Assembly: GCA_948579355.1 (NCBI GenBank)
Contig: CAPAOV010000001.1
Span: 1 to 64,000, forward strand
Source of the DNA: an uncultured Eubacterium sp.
Lineage (GTDB): Bacteria > Bacillota > Clostridia > Lachnospirales > Lachnospiraceae
Reading direction: 5' to 3'
Length of the DNA: 64,000 nucleotides
Both the position numbers and the translations under genes were made by a program. Positions 1 through 9,075 of the stretch are shown one piece after another. The notes under the pieces are model-generated. The model was not told where the DNA came from, ran no database searches, and saw only the letters and a list, made by a program, of their open reading frames with translations. The first letter of the stretch is position 1, and every line of letters begins with the position of its first letter.

Positions 1-3000
1 AAAGAAGCCATCCAAAACGACTACACGTACAACAGCCTCGGACAGCAGACGAAAACGGAAGTAACGTTAAAATCAGCAAAAAATCCGGCAGATAACCGTA
101 CCTATGTGGCAGAACAGACAACGTATGACACCTTTGGCAACGAACTTTCTCACACCGGCGAAAACGGCCTGACATCAAAAACTTCTTATAATGAGGAAAC
201 CGGAGAAGAAACCGAAACCATCCATGCCGTAGGAACCGAGTATGAAACAACAGAAAAACAATACATTTCCACTGACACATTAAAAACAATGACAGTGGAC
301 GACTGGGGCCGTGTCAAAATCGACATAGAAGACGCCTTTGGCAACACCATTACCAGTAAAGACGAAGCCGCCGGCACATGGACAGAAAGCACGTATGATT
401 ACGGAAGCAGTGGCGGAGATGATGAAAGCAAAGACAGCGGAGACGATGACACGGAAGCAGAACAGGAAGAAGAGGCCCGGCTTCTGGAAGAAAAAACCTA
501 TGCATTTCAACCCGACGAAAAGAGATTTATCATCAACGAAAACGGAGAAACCGTACCCAACTACTACATTACGGGAAAAGGAGAAAAAATCCTCAGTGCA
601 GCCAGATATTTTTATGACGATTTAGGCAATGAAATTGGAAGCGCTGGATTCAGCAATGGAGAAACAGACGCAGAACATTGTACTTCTTTCAATCTGACGA
701 AAACAGAGACGGAAGTCACCGGAGAAGATGACAAGGCACAGACGGTTGCCACCGCATACAGCAAAGAAATCAATCCGGCGGCTTATCATGCCAACGTCAA
801 TGCCGGCAACTACTATGAACAGTTTAACGATTCCGTCCTCAGTGAAACGATTACACGAACGGTAATCGGTGCCGATGGAAACACCATTTCCACCACCGAC
901 ACTTATATCCGCGGAAAAAACAAAACCGAAACCGTCACCACTTATGAAACCGACGACTTCGGCAGAACCACAAAGGAAAACACCAGAAATAAAAAATATC
1001 AGCACGGCAAATGGCTTCCCTCTTATGAGACAGAAGTTCTTTACACATACGATGACCATGGAAATGTAATTCAGACAGAAACAAAGAGCCGCAAAGAGGG
1101 AGAGAGCGGGTGGCAGACGAAAACGGCCAGAGCCGAATATGACAGTCAGGGCCGGCTGACAGGCGAATATACTCCGCGGGGAGTAAAAGAAAAAGCAGTA
1201 GCAAAATACACCTATGACATCCTTGGGCGCAAAATAAAAGAAGAACTGCCGCAGGAAAAACAGGAAGGAAAAATTCGTTACCAGACCATCAGCAGCGAAT
1301 ACGATACCGACGGAAACATCATAGCATGGGAGGAACAGGCAGAGGGAAACAAAACAGCCAGAACCGAATATACATACGATAAACAGAACAACCTTGTTAT
1401 GGTAAAAAATTGCATGGAAAACGACAAAGCACAGTATGTCCAGTATGTCTATGACACGCAGGGAAACAAAGTGCGCCAGTTCACCGGCATGACAAGCCCG
1501 CTTACCTTAACCGTATCGCAGACAAAAACAGCATCCGCCAATGATGATACATTTACCTATGCTGGGAAAAAATATCTCCTTACTGTTGGGGGAAAGAAAA
1601 AAAACGACACCATCCATGAAACAAAGTACGAATACGATGGGAAAAATCAACTCGTTTCTTACACCGATGCTGAGGGCAGAACAGAAACATATACCTATGA
1701 CATCAATGGTAATCACACGAAAACAGTGGACAAAAATGGAAACACGCAGAAAAACACCTATGATTATCAGAACAATTTAACAGAAACAGCAGCCAAAGAA
1801 AAGAAAACCGGAAAAGAGACGAAACACAGTTATACCTACAACGCGTACGGAGACGTAGCCACACAGGATGATACCGCTTTTGTCTACGGAGACGTATCCG
1901 GTCAGGTAACAAAAGAAACAACAAAACTGACAAAAAACAAAAACATTGTCAAGAATTATACCTATGACAGCGCAGGAAACAAGTCTTCTTTCAAGGTAAC
2001 AGTCGGGGAAGAAGCAAAACTTTCTCTGGCATATGAGTATAACGGCGAATCGAGACTTTCATCAGTAAAAGACGAAACAGGAAACGAAGTAGCAACATAC
2101 AGTTATGACACCGACGGCAGCCTGTCCGAAAAAACCGTGGCAGGAAACGGTATGACAACCACTTATGCCTACGATTACCAGAACCGGCTGACGGATTTAA
2201 AAAACCAGACAGGCAACGCCGGCATGATTTCGCAATACACATCGGAGTACCTTGTCAATGGGCAGAAGTCGAAAGAAACCTCGGAAACGGTTGATAAAGA
2301 TGGAAAGAAATTGAAAAAGACGGCAACTTATACCTATGACCTGCTGGGGCGTATCACTAAAGAGACGAAAACAGGCAGTAAAGATATTTCCTACATCTAT
2401 GACAGCAATAACAACCGCAAAGAAATGAAAGCAGGAAGCAAAGTAACTGCCTATAAATACAACAAAAACGACGAACTAATCCGGACTGACACACTGAATA
2501 CCGACACGGAAGAAGACAAAGTAGTTATTTATAAAAACGACAGAAATGGAAACCAGCTCGCCACCGTCAACCGCTATGAAATTCCAAGTGATAAGAAAGA
2601 CAGCACCTATGTGGATATCGACGTGACACTGGGGGATAACCGATTAAACGAAAACGTGGTCAATCATTACAATGCATTAAACCAGCTGACCAAGACTTTA
2701 ACCAAAAACTATAAAGTAAGCTTTACATACGACGCTGAAGGACTGCGCACAAGTAAGAAAGTAAACGGGGAAAAGACGGTCTTTGTGTGGGACGGAGATC
2801 AGCTTGTTATGGAACTGTCTGGAAGTGGGAAAGTAAAGAGGAGATACATCCGCGGAAACGACCTTATATTATCCGATAAAGGAGCAGACAGCATCTTTAA
2901 AGAGGCATCCGAAAAACAGTACTATGTGACCGACCCACATGGGAATGTGGTACAGCTGACTGACGAAACAGGAAACGTCATCAGGACATATGAGTATGAC

Positions 3001-3951
3001 TCTTTCGGTAATGAAATCAAGCCGGACAGCAAAGACGACAGCCCGTTCCGCTACTGCGGGGAGTACTACGATAAAGAGACGGAAGAAATCTATCTGCGGG
3101 CAAGGTGTTACCAGCCAAAAGTGGGGAGATTTCTGACAAGGGATACCTATACGGGAGAAGAGGATGAGCCGCTGAGTTTGCATTTGTATACTTACTGTGA
3201 GAATGATGGGGTGAATATGACAGATCCGACGGGGCATTGGGGGAGGCGCTCATCAAATTCTTTTGTTCATCAAGAGCTAACGCGTGAGGCATTTAGTAGA
3301 TATTACAATAATAATAGTGCTTTAATGATTGCACAGAGTTCATCAGAAATGGAAAAAACAATTTTGGATGGAGTCATTTTACCAGACTATCTTCAAGACA
3401 AGAAGAAAGAAAGTAAGTATGGGAAAGAGTATCACAAGAAATATAAGAAATATTTAACAAAAAAATTATGTGATATTTCACTTTGTGCTAAAGGAAAGAA
3501 GAGTATTAAGAATGCCCTTCATGGAAAAAGTAAAAGAGAAATGAAAGCATTGCGGAAAAGAATATTGGAAAAAGTAAAGAAATACGGCCTATGTTCAAAA
3601 ACTTATTTACTTATTGGATGTTATTTGCACTCAGTGCAGGATTACTCAGCACATAGTTATTGTGAAGCCGTAAAACATGTTGATTTGGAAAAGTATAAAT
3701 CAACAAAGAACAAAAATAAGTATTCCGATATTGTAAATAGTTTTCATATTGATTGGGCAGACCCAGAAAATCATGATTATTGGCATAAGTTATATAAAGA
3801 TAATCCTTCTGCGGTATTTACGATAAATGTAAGGACAAGAAAATATCAATGGAGGATGCTTATAGATTCTAAAGAAAAAAATCCACGTTGTGAAAAAGCC
3901 ATTAATGATTCAGTAAAATTTATTAAAAAAGCATTTTGGTATATGCAGTAA
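1..3951 (+). CDS. RHS/YD-repeat polymorphic toxin, 5' end outside window
   Basis: The reading frame is open from base 1, so the N-terminus lies upstream. To about base 3240 the protein consists of YD/RHS repeats (many copies of Y-x-Y-D-x-x-G-N/R). RHS proteins fold these into a hollow beta-shell that encloses a C-terminal toxin. The RHS core ends with the conserved block YLRARCYQPKVGRFLTRD (near 3090-3140) and DPTGHW (3223-3240). After this junction base composition becomes strongly AT-rich and about 236 residues of unrelated sequence follow, the usual mark of an exchangeable toxin tip. The tip has HQELTREAF at its start and GCYLHSVQDYSAHSY near 3613-3660, then NSFHIDWADPENHDYWH. This histidine/aspartate pattern resembles zinc-dependent phospholipase C and HET-C-like domains. 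RHS identity is certain; the tip activity is inferred from motifs. No immunity gene was recognised downstream. Confidence 0.93.
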   Translation, partial: KEAIQNDYTYNSLGQQTKTEVTLKSAKNPADNRTYVAEQTTYDTFGNELSHTGENGLTSKTSYNEETGEETETIHAVGTEYETTEKQYISTDTLKTMTVDDWGRVKIDIEDAFGNTITSKDEAAGTWTESTYDYGSSGGDDESKDSGDDDTEAEQEEEARLLEEKTYAFQPDEKRFIINENGETVPNYYITGKGEKILSAARYFYDDLGNEIGSAGFSNGETDAEHCTSFNLTKTETEVTGEDDKAQTVATAYSKEINPAAYHANVNAGNYYEQFNDSVLSETITRTVIGADGNTISTTDTYIRGKNKTETVTTYETDDFGRTTKENTRNKKYQHGKWLPSYETEVLYTYDDHGNVIQTETKSRKEGESGWQTKTARAEYDSQGRLTGEYTPRGVKEKAVAKYTYDILGRKIKEELPQEKQEGKIRYQTISSEYDTDGNIIAWEEQAEGNKTARTEYTYDKQNNLVMVKNCMENDKAQYVQYVYDTQGNKVRQFTGMTSPLTLTVSQTKTASANDDTFTYAGKKYLLTVGGKKKNDTIHETKYEYDGKNQLVSYTDAEGRTETYTYDINGNHTKTVDKNGNTQKNTYDYQNNLTETAAKEKKTGKETKHSYTYNAYGDVATQDDTAFVYGDVSGQVTKETTKLTKNKNIVKNYTYDSAGNKSSFKVTVGEEAKLSLAYEYNGESRLSSVKDETGNEVATYSYDTDGSLSEKTVAGNGMTTTYAYDYQNRLTDLKNQTGNAGMISQYTSEYLVNGQKSKETSETVDKDGKKLKKTATYTYDLLGRITKETKTGSKDISYIYDSNNNRKEMKAGSKVTAYKYNKNDELIRTDTLNTDTEEDKVVIYKNDRNGNQLATVNRYEIPSDKKDSTYVDIDVTLGDNRLNENVVNHYNALNQLTKTLTKNYKVSFTYDAEGLRTSKKVNGEKTVFVWDGDQLVMELSGSGKVKRRYIRGNDLILSDKGADSIFKEASEKQYYVTDPHGNVVQLTDETGNVIRTYEYDSFGNEIKPDSKDDSPFRYCGEYYDKETEEIYLRARCYQPKVGRFLTRDTYTGEEDEPLSLHLYTYCENDGVNMTDPTGHWGRRSSNSFVHQELTREAFSRYYNNNSALMIAQSSSEMEKTILDGVILPDYLQDKKKESKYGKEYHKKYKKYLTKKLCDISLCAKGKKSIKNALHGKSKREMKALRKRILEKVKKYGLCSKTYLLIGCYLHSVQDYSAHSYCEAVKHVDLEKYKSTKNKNKYSDIVNSFHIDWADPENHDYWHKLYKDNPSAVFTINVRTRKYQWRMLIDSKEKNPRCEKAINDSVKFIKKAFWYMQ

Positions 3952-4682
3952 AAAAATAATGGTTAATTTAAGAAAGGCAAATGTGTAGATAAATTTTCAC
4001 AAGTTTATTTTACAAGGAGCATTCCTGTAATTTAAAAATAGCGCCAATACAATAAAAAATTTGTGGTATGATAGACTAATAAAAGTTTTTACAGGATCAC
4101 GAGTTTAGTTTTTGTGGCGGTCAATCCAGTATATGGTCAGTAGGAGTATGAAATGGGATGACAACAGTTCTGAAACGGATGACCTGAAAGCAATTGTCCT
4201 GCTTGTGAAAGACAGGAGATATTCCACATTCTGTATTCTGAGTGAATGTATGCTGAGAACAGGAAAGTTTCCGTCAACAAGGCTAGCATATACGGGGGGA
4301 TGTCCAACCGGATACAGAGATGGAGGCAAAAGTTCTTTGCTGAGTATTTTGAGTGTTATGTGGACTGGAAAGGGGAGAGGCAGCAAGGCTTGAGATATGA
4401 GTTCTTGTGAGTGACTACATCCTGAAAGCAAAACAGAAAAAAACTTCGAAAGACGATGTATGAAGCCGAAAGGGCACGAAATAACTGGAGTTCGGTTTTT
4501 CAGGATGTGTTTCTCTATTTTGCCGGTCTAACAGGAAAACGAAGTGCATTGCACCTGAAATGATACCGTTTTTGTGCATTATTAAATATAGAGTTGTTGT
4601 TGAAACTTTATAAACAATTGCACAGATGGCAAAATGCAGACTTTTTTTGTGCAAAATATGTAAGAAAGCATAGGGAGAAGAT
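3952..4682. other. AT-rich intergenic region with gene debris
   Basis: No intact gene of convincing quality lies in these 731 bases. An extended -10 element (TGgTATGAT, 4064-4072) sits upstream of the debris described separately. The rest is AT-rich and shows no clear terminator for the RHS gene. Confidence 0.5.
4112..4563 (+). pseudogene. Possible decayed gene, unidentified
   Basis: Protein-like sequence appears in successive frames: one frame from 4112 contains LKAIVLLVKDRRYSTFCIL, a second around 4280-4410 contains RWRQKFFAEYFECYVDWKG, and a third short frame (ATG 4456, stop 4563) contains NWSSVFQDVFLYFAGLTGK. The switches suggest one ancestral gene broken by frameshifts or stops. The family is not recognised; a lost immunity gene or a mobile-element fragment are both possible. 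Unrelated noise frames cannot be excluded. Confidence 0.3.
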
Positions 4683-5855
4683 ATGAAATTATTTGCAACA
4701 AATACAATATATATATTATTCATGGCAATTATACTTTGTTCATGTGGAAAGATAACACAGGGAGATAATAAGGACAAGCAGACTTCCCCGTACGCAACTG
4801 CAAAAAGTGAGCAGACGCCGTGTGAGAAACCAGTCGGAAATTTATCAGATAAAACGGAGAGTTCATATTTTCGTTCCTGTATGCCTGTGTGGGCATATTC
4901 TCAAGTTTATGGAGATGCCTATTATTATTTATTGTCAGATGGCAAATCAAATTATACTGTAATGAGGGATGAAAAAGAAGTAGGACATTTTTCAATTGAG
5001 GACGGTATCATCGCTTCTTTTGTAATTGACGCAGACAATGCATATGCCATTGTACATCAAAGTAGTGTTGCGAGTATGGGATATCTGGTGCGGATAGATT
5101 ATAAGAAAAGGCATGTGGAGAAATTAGAGTTAGATTTTAAGTTAGGGTGGGTTTTTGGTGATTCACGTTTTAATTATATGCAGATACAGGACGGAAAAAT
5201 TTTCTTTGATAACAGGGAGCAATATTCGCTTTTTGAGGCAAATTCAGGAGAGTATAAAACAGGGCAGTTCAGTTTATGTGATACAAAGGGGAAGAGTGTT
5301 ATACCGCTTGTTACTACGAAAGAATTACAACAAGCGTTGCCATATGTAAATCTGATTGGAAATGTTTTTGTGTATGCAATTGAAAAAGATGGGGAAATTG
5401 ATATTTTCAATTATAATATGCAAAGTAGAAAACAGAACAAAATGGCAGAAATAAAACCGGAACAAAAAAGCAAAGGGAACTTGATGGTTTATGTAGACGA
5501 GGACTATATATACTGTAAGGAATATGCTATTCCGGTAAGTGGAGGAAGACCAGAAAGGATTTTAGATGAGGCCTTGGTGTATTATAATGGCAGTAGGGCC
5601 TTTTCTACAAATTCCAAATATATTTATTTTTTGAATAAACAATATCATTTAAAAAGATACAATAAAAAGACCGGAAAGATAAAAGGGTACGGAAAAGCAA
5701 AGTATATGAGTGTTGATTGTACGGAAAATTATGTTTATGTGAAAGAATATAAAGAAGCAATGCTATCCGGTTATACAGGAGAAGATTGCTACTATGATGA
5801 TGACATGGAAGATCCGGATGTAAATGAAACGACAAAGTTAAGGCGGTTTAAGTAA
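4683..5855 (+). CDS. Lipoprotein, beta-propeller-like, paralogue of the next gene
   Basis: A 390-residue protein with a lipoprotein signal: a hydrophobic stretch ending in the lipobox LCSC near residue 20, so it should be anchored outside the membrane. The rest is rich in short beta-strand pieces with aromatic residues (for example YAIVHQ, YIYCKEY, YIYFLNK, YVYVKEY), which suggests a DUF5050-like or degenerate propeller fold. It aligns along its C-terminal half with the gene starting at 6012: both have D-E-D-Y-I-Y-C-x-E-Y, a P-x-S-G-G turn, and V-D-C-T-E-x-x-V-Y-V-K. Compared with the paralogue it lacks the last 20 or so residues and may be slightly truncated. ATG 4683 follows AGGGAGAAG. The AT-rich composition matches the RHS tip. 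Function unknown. Confidence 0.8.
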   Translation: MKLFATNTIYILFMAIILCSCGKITQGDNKDKQTSPYATAKSEQTPCEKPVGNLSDKTESSYFRSCMPVWAYSQVYGDAYYYLLSDGKSNYTVMRDEKEVGHFSIEDGIIASFVIDADNAYAIVHQSSVASMGYLVRIDYKKRHVEKLELDFKLGWVFGDSRFNYMQIQDGKIFFDNREQYSLFEANSGEYKTGQFSLCDTKGKSVIPLVTTKELQQALPYVNLIGNVFVYAIEKDGEIDIFNYNMQSRKQNKMAEIKPEQKSKGNLMVYVDEDYIYCKEYAIPVSGGRPERILDEALVYYNGSRAFSTNSKYIYFLNKQYHLKRYNKKTGKIKGYGKAKYMSVDCTENYVYVKEYKEAMLSGYTGEDCYYDDDMEDPDVNETTKLRRFK

Positions 5856-6011
5856 TTGGGAAAATATAGATAAGAAATTAAATAATGCGGCTGGAGAAAT
5901 GCATAATAAAAGCGTTAAGCAGGTAATAGATTATTTGAATTTTTTGTGTTATTAGGAAAGAAGATAAATGGTTATGTCAGGTGAAAGGGTCATGAGAAGG
6001 GGATGGGTCAA

Positions 6012-7427
6012 ATGAAAAAAGCAGTTCTTTATCTATTCATTTATTCTATCATGTTATGTGCTTGCAATGCTGCCGACGAAGATAATGGGAGCAGTAATGT
6101 GGGAGTAAATGTGACAACTGGTTCTGCTGTTACAGCAACCGGGTCTGCTGTAACAGCGACTGGAGTGTCAGCAACAGTTAGCGGGATGGCGGTGGAGAAA
6201 AAACAACTGAAGAGAGAAAAGAAGAAAATAATTAGGATTGTTACAGATGAGACTGGGAAGCTGCAGAAGTTGAAATTGGAGTCTGTAAATACAAAAAAGA
6301 AAGGGATTTATTTCTCTTCTGCCAACTGGGCTACAAACTATTCACAAGTTCAAGACGGACATTATTACTACATACGGGGCAGGGGTGATGAAGTTACTTA
6401 TACAATTTATCAGGATAAGAAAAAGAAAGTAGGAGAGTTTTCTTTAAAGGAATATATCAATAAGGATAGCGGTGATTATCCTGAGCTTATTGGAATGGTA
6501 AAGTATAAGAAAAAATTCTATATATTATTCGATTATCTGGACGCTGACGGCGAAGATATTGAATATGAATCAGACGATGGCTGGGGTGGCGCAACGGTAT
6601 TAGCATATATAGATTTAAAGAAAAAGAAAGCAGTAAAATTATGGGACATGACCGGAACCCGTATAGATGAGGGTGAGGGAGTTGTATTTTGTAATTTTTA
6701 TCAGGACTTTCTTTATTATAACAAAAAGAACTATTGGGACATGGAGTATGAACGTCCGGGAACTTTTATGAAATCGCCCATAAAAGACATTAAATTACGA
6801 GAAACAATTACTACTACCGTGAATTTAACAAAAGCAAAGCCATATCTCACTTACATTGATGGGAAGATATACTATGGGATACAAAGAGGGAAGAAAGTTA
6901 CCTTATACTCCCATGATTTAGAGAGTGGGCGGGAAGAAAAAGTTTTTTGTTATATGAGGAGTGACAATAAAGAAACTACTATATTACTGGAAATGGATGA
7001 GGATTATATCTATTGTCAGGAGTATTTAATACCACGTTCTGGTGGGAAAATGATAAAAGCATTTGCAGATGCAAAAGTTTTTGAAAGTTTATATGATTAT
7101 TCCTATATTGCCAAGAGTATATCTTATTGTTATAATAAAAAATATATTTTTTATATAGATAAAAATTACAGAGTCCACCGAATCAATAAGAAAACCAGAC
7201 AGAACCGCATTATCAGTAATCTGAAAGCCGCGGGAGTTGACTGTACAGAAGATAGTGTCTATGTAAAAGTACATGCCAAAGCATGGTATAATAAAAAGGG
7301 TATGTGGCAAGAACTTTATGACGATGATGAGGGGTGGGTAAGTAACAATTGTTATTCCCATCATCTGTATTGTATGGATATTGATGGTAGAAATGTTGAA
7401 AAGATTTGGAATGGTGAGTGGAAGTAA
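6012..7427 (+). CDS. Lipoprotein, beta-propeller-like, paralogue of the previous gene
   Basis: A 471-residue lipoprotein with lipobox LCAC near residue 17, followed by a low-complexity Ala/Thr/Ser/Val linker containing a direct repeat of GSAVTAT. The remainder has repeating beta-strand pieces and the same landmarks as the upstream lipoprotein (DEDYIYCQEY, PRSGG, VDCTEDSVYVK), so the two arose by tandem duplication. ATG 6012 is preferred over ATG 6003 because GAAGGGG lies at a proper distance from 6012 but directly abuts 6003. The substrate or partner is not known. Its position behind an RHS toxin suggests, but does not show, a link with the toxin (immunity or surface accessory). Confidence 0.8.
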   Translation: MKKAVLYLFIYSIMLCACNAADEDNGSSNVGVNVTTGSAVTATGSAVTATGVSATVSGMAVEKKQLKREKKKIIRIVTDETGKLQKLKLESVNTKKKGIYFSSANWATNYSQVQDGHYYYIRGRGDEVTYTIYQDKKKKVGEFSLKEYINKDSGDYPELIGMVKYKKKFYILFDYLDADGEDIEYESDDGWGGATVLAYIDLKKKKAVKLWDMTGTRIDEGEGVVFCNFYQDFLYYNKKNYWDMEYERPGTFMKSPIKDIKLRETITTTVNLTKAKPYLTYIDGKIYYGIQRGKKVTLYSHDLESGREEKVFCYMRSDNKETTILLEMDEDYIYCQEYLIPRSGGKMIKAFADAKVFESLYDYSYIAKSISYCYNKKYIFYIDKNYRVHRINKKTRQNRIISNLKAAGVDCTEDSVYVKVHAKAWYNKKGMWQELYDDDEGWVSNNCYSHHLYCMDIDGRNVEKIWNGEWK

Positions 7428-7729
7428 TTTGTTGAATGTAAATTGCAAGGTTTAGCCCTTTAGTCATATAGTTTGTAAATGTTTCGGAACTGTGGCAGGG
7501 AGGAAAGTAAAATGAAAAGAATCGAGAAAGCTCCGCGACATTAAAAGTGAAAAACTTGTCAGAGATAAAAAATTGAAATTGGTTAGGACAAAGTTTTTCA
7601 AAAACATATCAAGGAGATTATAAGAAACGTATATTGACAAAAATTGTCGATATATGGTATCCTTTGCATGTATAGTGTATAATTTCAGGATAAAGGGAAT
7701 ATATTTTACAAAATGCAAGGAGGAGAAAA
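7428..7729. other. AT-rich intergenic region with a possible broken small gene
   Basis: A good ribosome site (GGGAGGAAAG, near 7498) precedes ATG 7512, but that frame stops after ten codons. A neighbouring frame continues as a basic peptide containing KLRDIKSEKLVRDKKLKLV and stops at 7623. This could be a frameshifted small gene of about 37 codons, or chance. The promoter of the next gene lies at the right-hand side. Confidence 0.3.
7634..7663 (+). promoter_or_regulatory. Sigma-A-type promoter for the DUF4190 gene
   Basis: TTGACA at 7634-7639, 18-base spacer, TATCCT at 7658-7663. It lies 66 bases before the start codon at 7730. Confidence 0.55.
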
Positions 7730-8113
7730 ATGAACGAAAACAAAAATCCAGCAGGTACAATTGCCCTGATATGTGGTATTGCAAGTATTGTTATATCCAT
7801 TATTTTTGGCATTATGTTTGGTGTATTTGGAGCTGCTGTAGGCGTAGCTCTTGGTGTAGTGGCAGTTGTATTTGGCATTAAGGCGAAGAAGGAATCAGAC
7901 GGAGCAGCAGGAAGTGCCGGTTTTGTATGCGGTATTCTTGGTATTGTATTTGCTGTTATTTTCGCAGTTGGCTGTACGTTGTGTGGCGCTAGTTCTGCCG
8001 GCTATGGCTGTTATGGGTGCGTAGGCGCTTCCTGTATGTTGCAGAATGATGTTAATAATGCTTCTGACGAACTTCAGGATGCACTTCAGGATGCATTGAA
8101 AGACCTGAACTAA
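7730..8113 (+). CDS. DUF4190-type small membrane protein
   Basis: A 127-residue protein with two or three hydrophobic glycine/alanine/isoleucine-rich segments (about residues 9-48 and 62-85). GIASIVISIIFG and GILGIVFAVIF are two copies of the same kind of unit, typical of DUF4190 proteins. A cysteine/glycine-rich stretch follows (CTLCG, GYGCYGCVG, SCM) and then an acidic helix with the repeat DALQDAL. ATG 7730 follows AAGGAGGAG. It has its own promoter and a strong terminator, so it is monocistronic. Function unknown. A second DUF4190-like gene lies about 1 kb downstream. Confidence 0.75.
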   Translation: MNENKNPAGTIALICGIASIVISIIFGIMFGVFGAAVGVALGVVAVVFGIKAKKESDGAAGSAGFVCGILGIVFAVIFAVGCTLCGASSAGYGCYGCVGASCMLQNDVNNASDELQDALQDALKDLN

Positions 8114-8137
8114 TTAGTTTGGATAAGAGTTAGTGAA

Positions 8138-8167
8138 AGGCTGTTGCATGAGCAATAGCCTTTTTTT
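8138..8167 (+). terminator. Rho-independent terminator
   Basis: A ten-base stem (AGGCTGTTGC with GCAATAGCCT, one G-U pair) and a four-base loop are followed by seven T residues. Confidence 0.9.
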
Positions 8168-8194
8168 ATCAAATGAATTGAGGTGACTTACGGT

Positions 8195-8995
8195 ATGTTT
8201 CCTTTTCTTGTCATAACGGAGAAAATCAAAATCCCATTATACGGAGCCATTTTTATGATTGGTTTCTTTTTGGCTGTCTTTCTGGCGAGAAAGCTGGCGC
8301 CCCGTTTTCAGGGAACAAAGGAGGATACGACATATGCGGCGGCGTATGGAGCCATTGGCATTCTGATTGGGGCAAAGTTGCTTTATTTTATCACGAAGCT
8401 GCCGAACATTATAATAAAAAGAGATTCATTTTTTCTATTGTTTCGGGAAGCGCCGCTTCAGGCGCTGGAGTATGCCTTTGGAGGTTTTGTTTTTTATGGC
8501 GGTCTGCTCGGCGCAATTTTAGGCGTATGGATTTATTGCAGACAATATAAAGTATCGTTTCAACCGTTGCTGGATATTTTTGCGCCTTTTATACCGCTGG
8601 CACATGGATTTGGCCGGATTGGCTGTTTCTTTGCGGGCTGCTGTTATGGAAAAGAATATCATGGCATTTTTTCCGTGCGGTTTCCATACAATGAACAGAT
8701 ACCGGAATTGTCAGCAGTTCCCCGTGTTCCGGTTCAGTTGATAGAGGCGGGACTAAATTTTGTCGTGTTTGGCATTCTCTTTTATATGGCAAAAAAGAAA
8801 ACCTGCAAAAGAGGACAGATGATGGGAATTTACCTGATTTATTATACGATGGCACGTTTCTTGTTGGAAATGCTGCGCGGAGATAAACTGAGGGGCGGCG
8901 TAGGAATTTTATCCACTTCGCAGCTTATAAGCATTTTGCTGATTCCGGTTGGTGTCTATTTACTGACGGGGCGCATGGAAAAGAATAATCGTTGA
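8195..8995 (+). CDS. lgt: Prolipoprotein diacylglyceryl transferase family protein
   Basis: A 266-residue polytopic membrane protein of the Lgt family, which moves diacylglycerol from phosphatidylglycerol to the lipobox cysteine of prolipoproteins. Visible landmarks are Y-G-A-I-G with G-A-K-L in the second membrane segment, FGGFVFYGGLLGA, and the signature AHGFGRIGCFFAGCCYGKE at about residues 140-158. In classical Lgt the signature reads G-R-I-G-N-F; here Asn is Cys and the motif continues AGCCYG, a variant seen in clostridial members. It may be the normal enzyme or a specialised paralogue. ATG 8195 is chosen over GTG 8183 because GAGGTGA lies nine bases before it. Confidence 0.8.
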   Translation: MFPFLVITEKIKIPLYGAIFMIGFFLAVFLARKLAPRFQGTKEDTTYAAAYGAIGILIGAKLLYFITKLPNIIIKRDSFFLLFREAPLQALEYAFGGFVFYGGLLGAILGVWIYCRQYKVSFQPLLDIFAPFIPLAHGFGRIGCFFAGCCYGKEYHGIFSVRFPYNEQIPELSAVPRVPVQLIEAGLNFVVFGILFYMAKKKTCKRGQMMGIYLIYYTMARFLLEMLRGDKLRGGVGILSTSQLISILLIPVGVYLLTGRMEKNNR

Positions 8996-9021
8996 CAGAA
9001 AAGGACATTTAACGTTATAAT
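8992..9021 (+). promoter_or_regulatory. Sigma-A-type promoter overlapping the lgt stop codon
   Basis: TTGACA (8992-8997) and TATAAT (9016-9021) are separated by 18 bases. The -35 box overlaps the lgt stop codon. It serves the zinc-ribbon gene at 9076. Confidence 0.8.
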
Positions 9022-9075
9022 CATAGCAGAACAAATAATGGTAACGTTAGACATGAAATAGAGGAGGATAAGTAA

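Noticed and set aside
622..1204. Long antisense frames within the RHS gene
   Set aside because: They follow from the skewed codon use of YD repeats; no ribosome sites or protein-like content.
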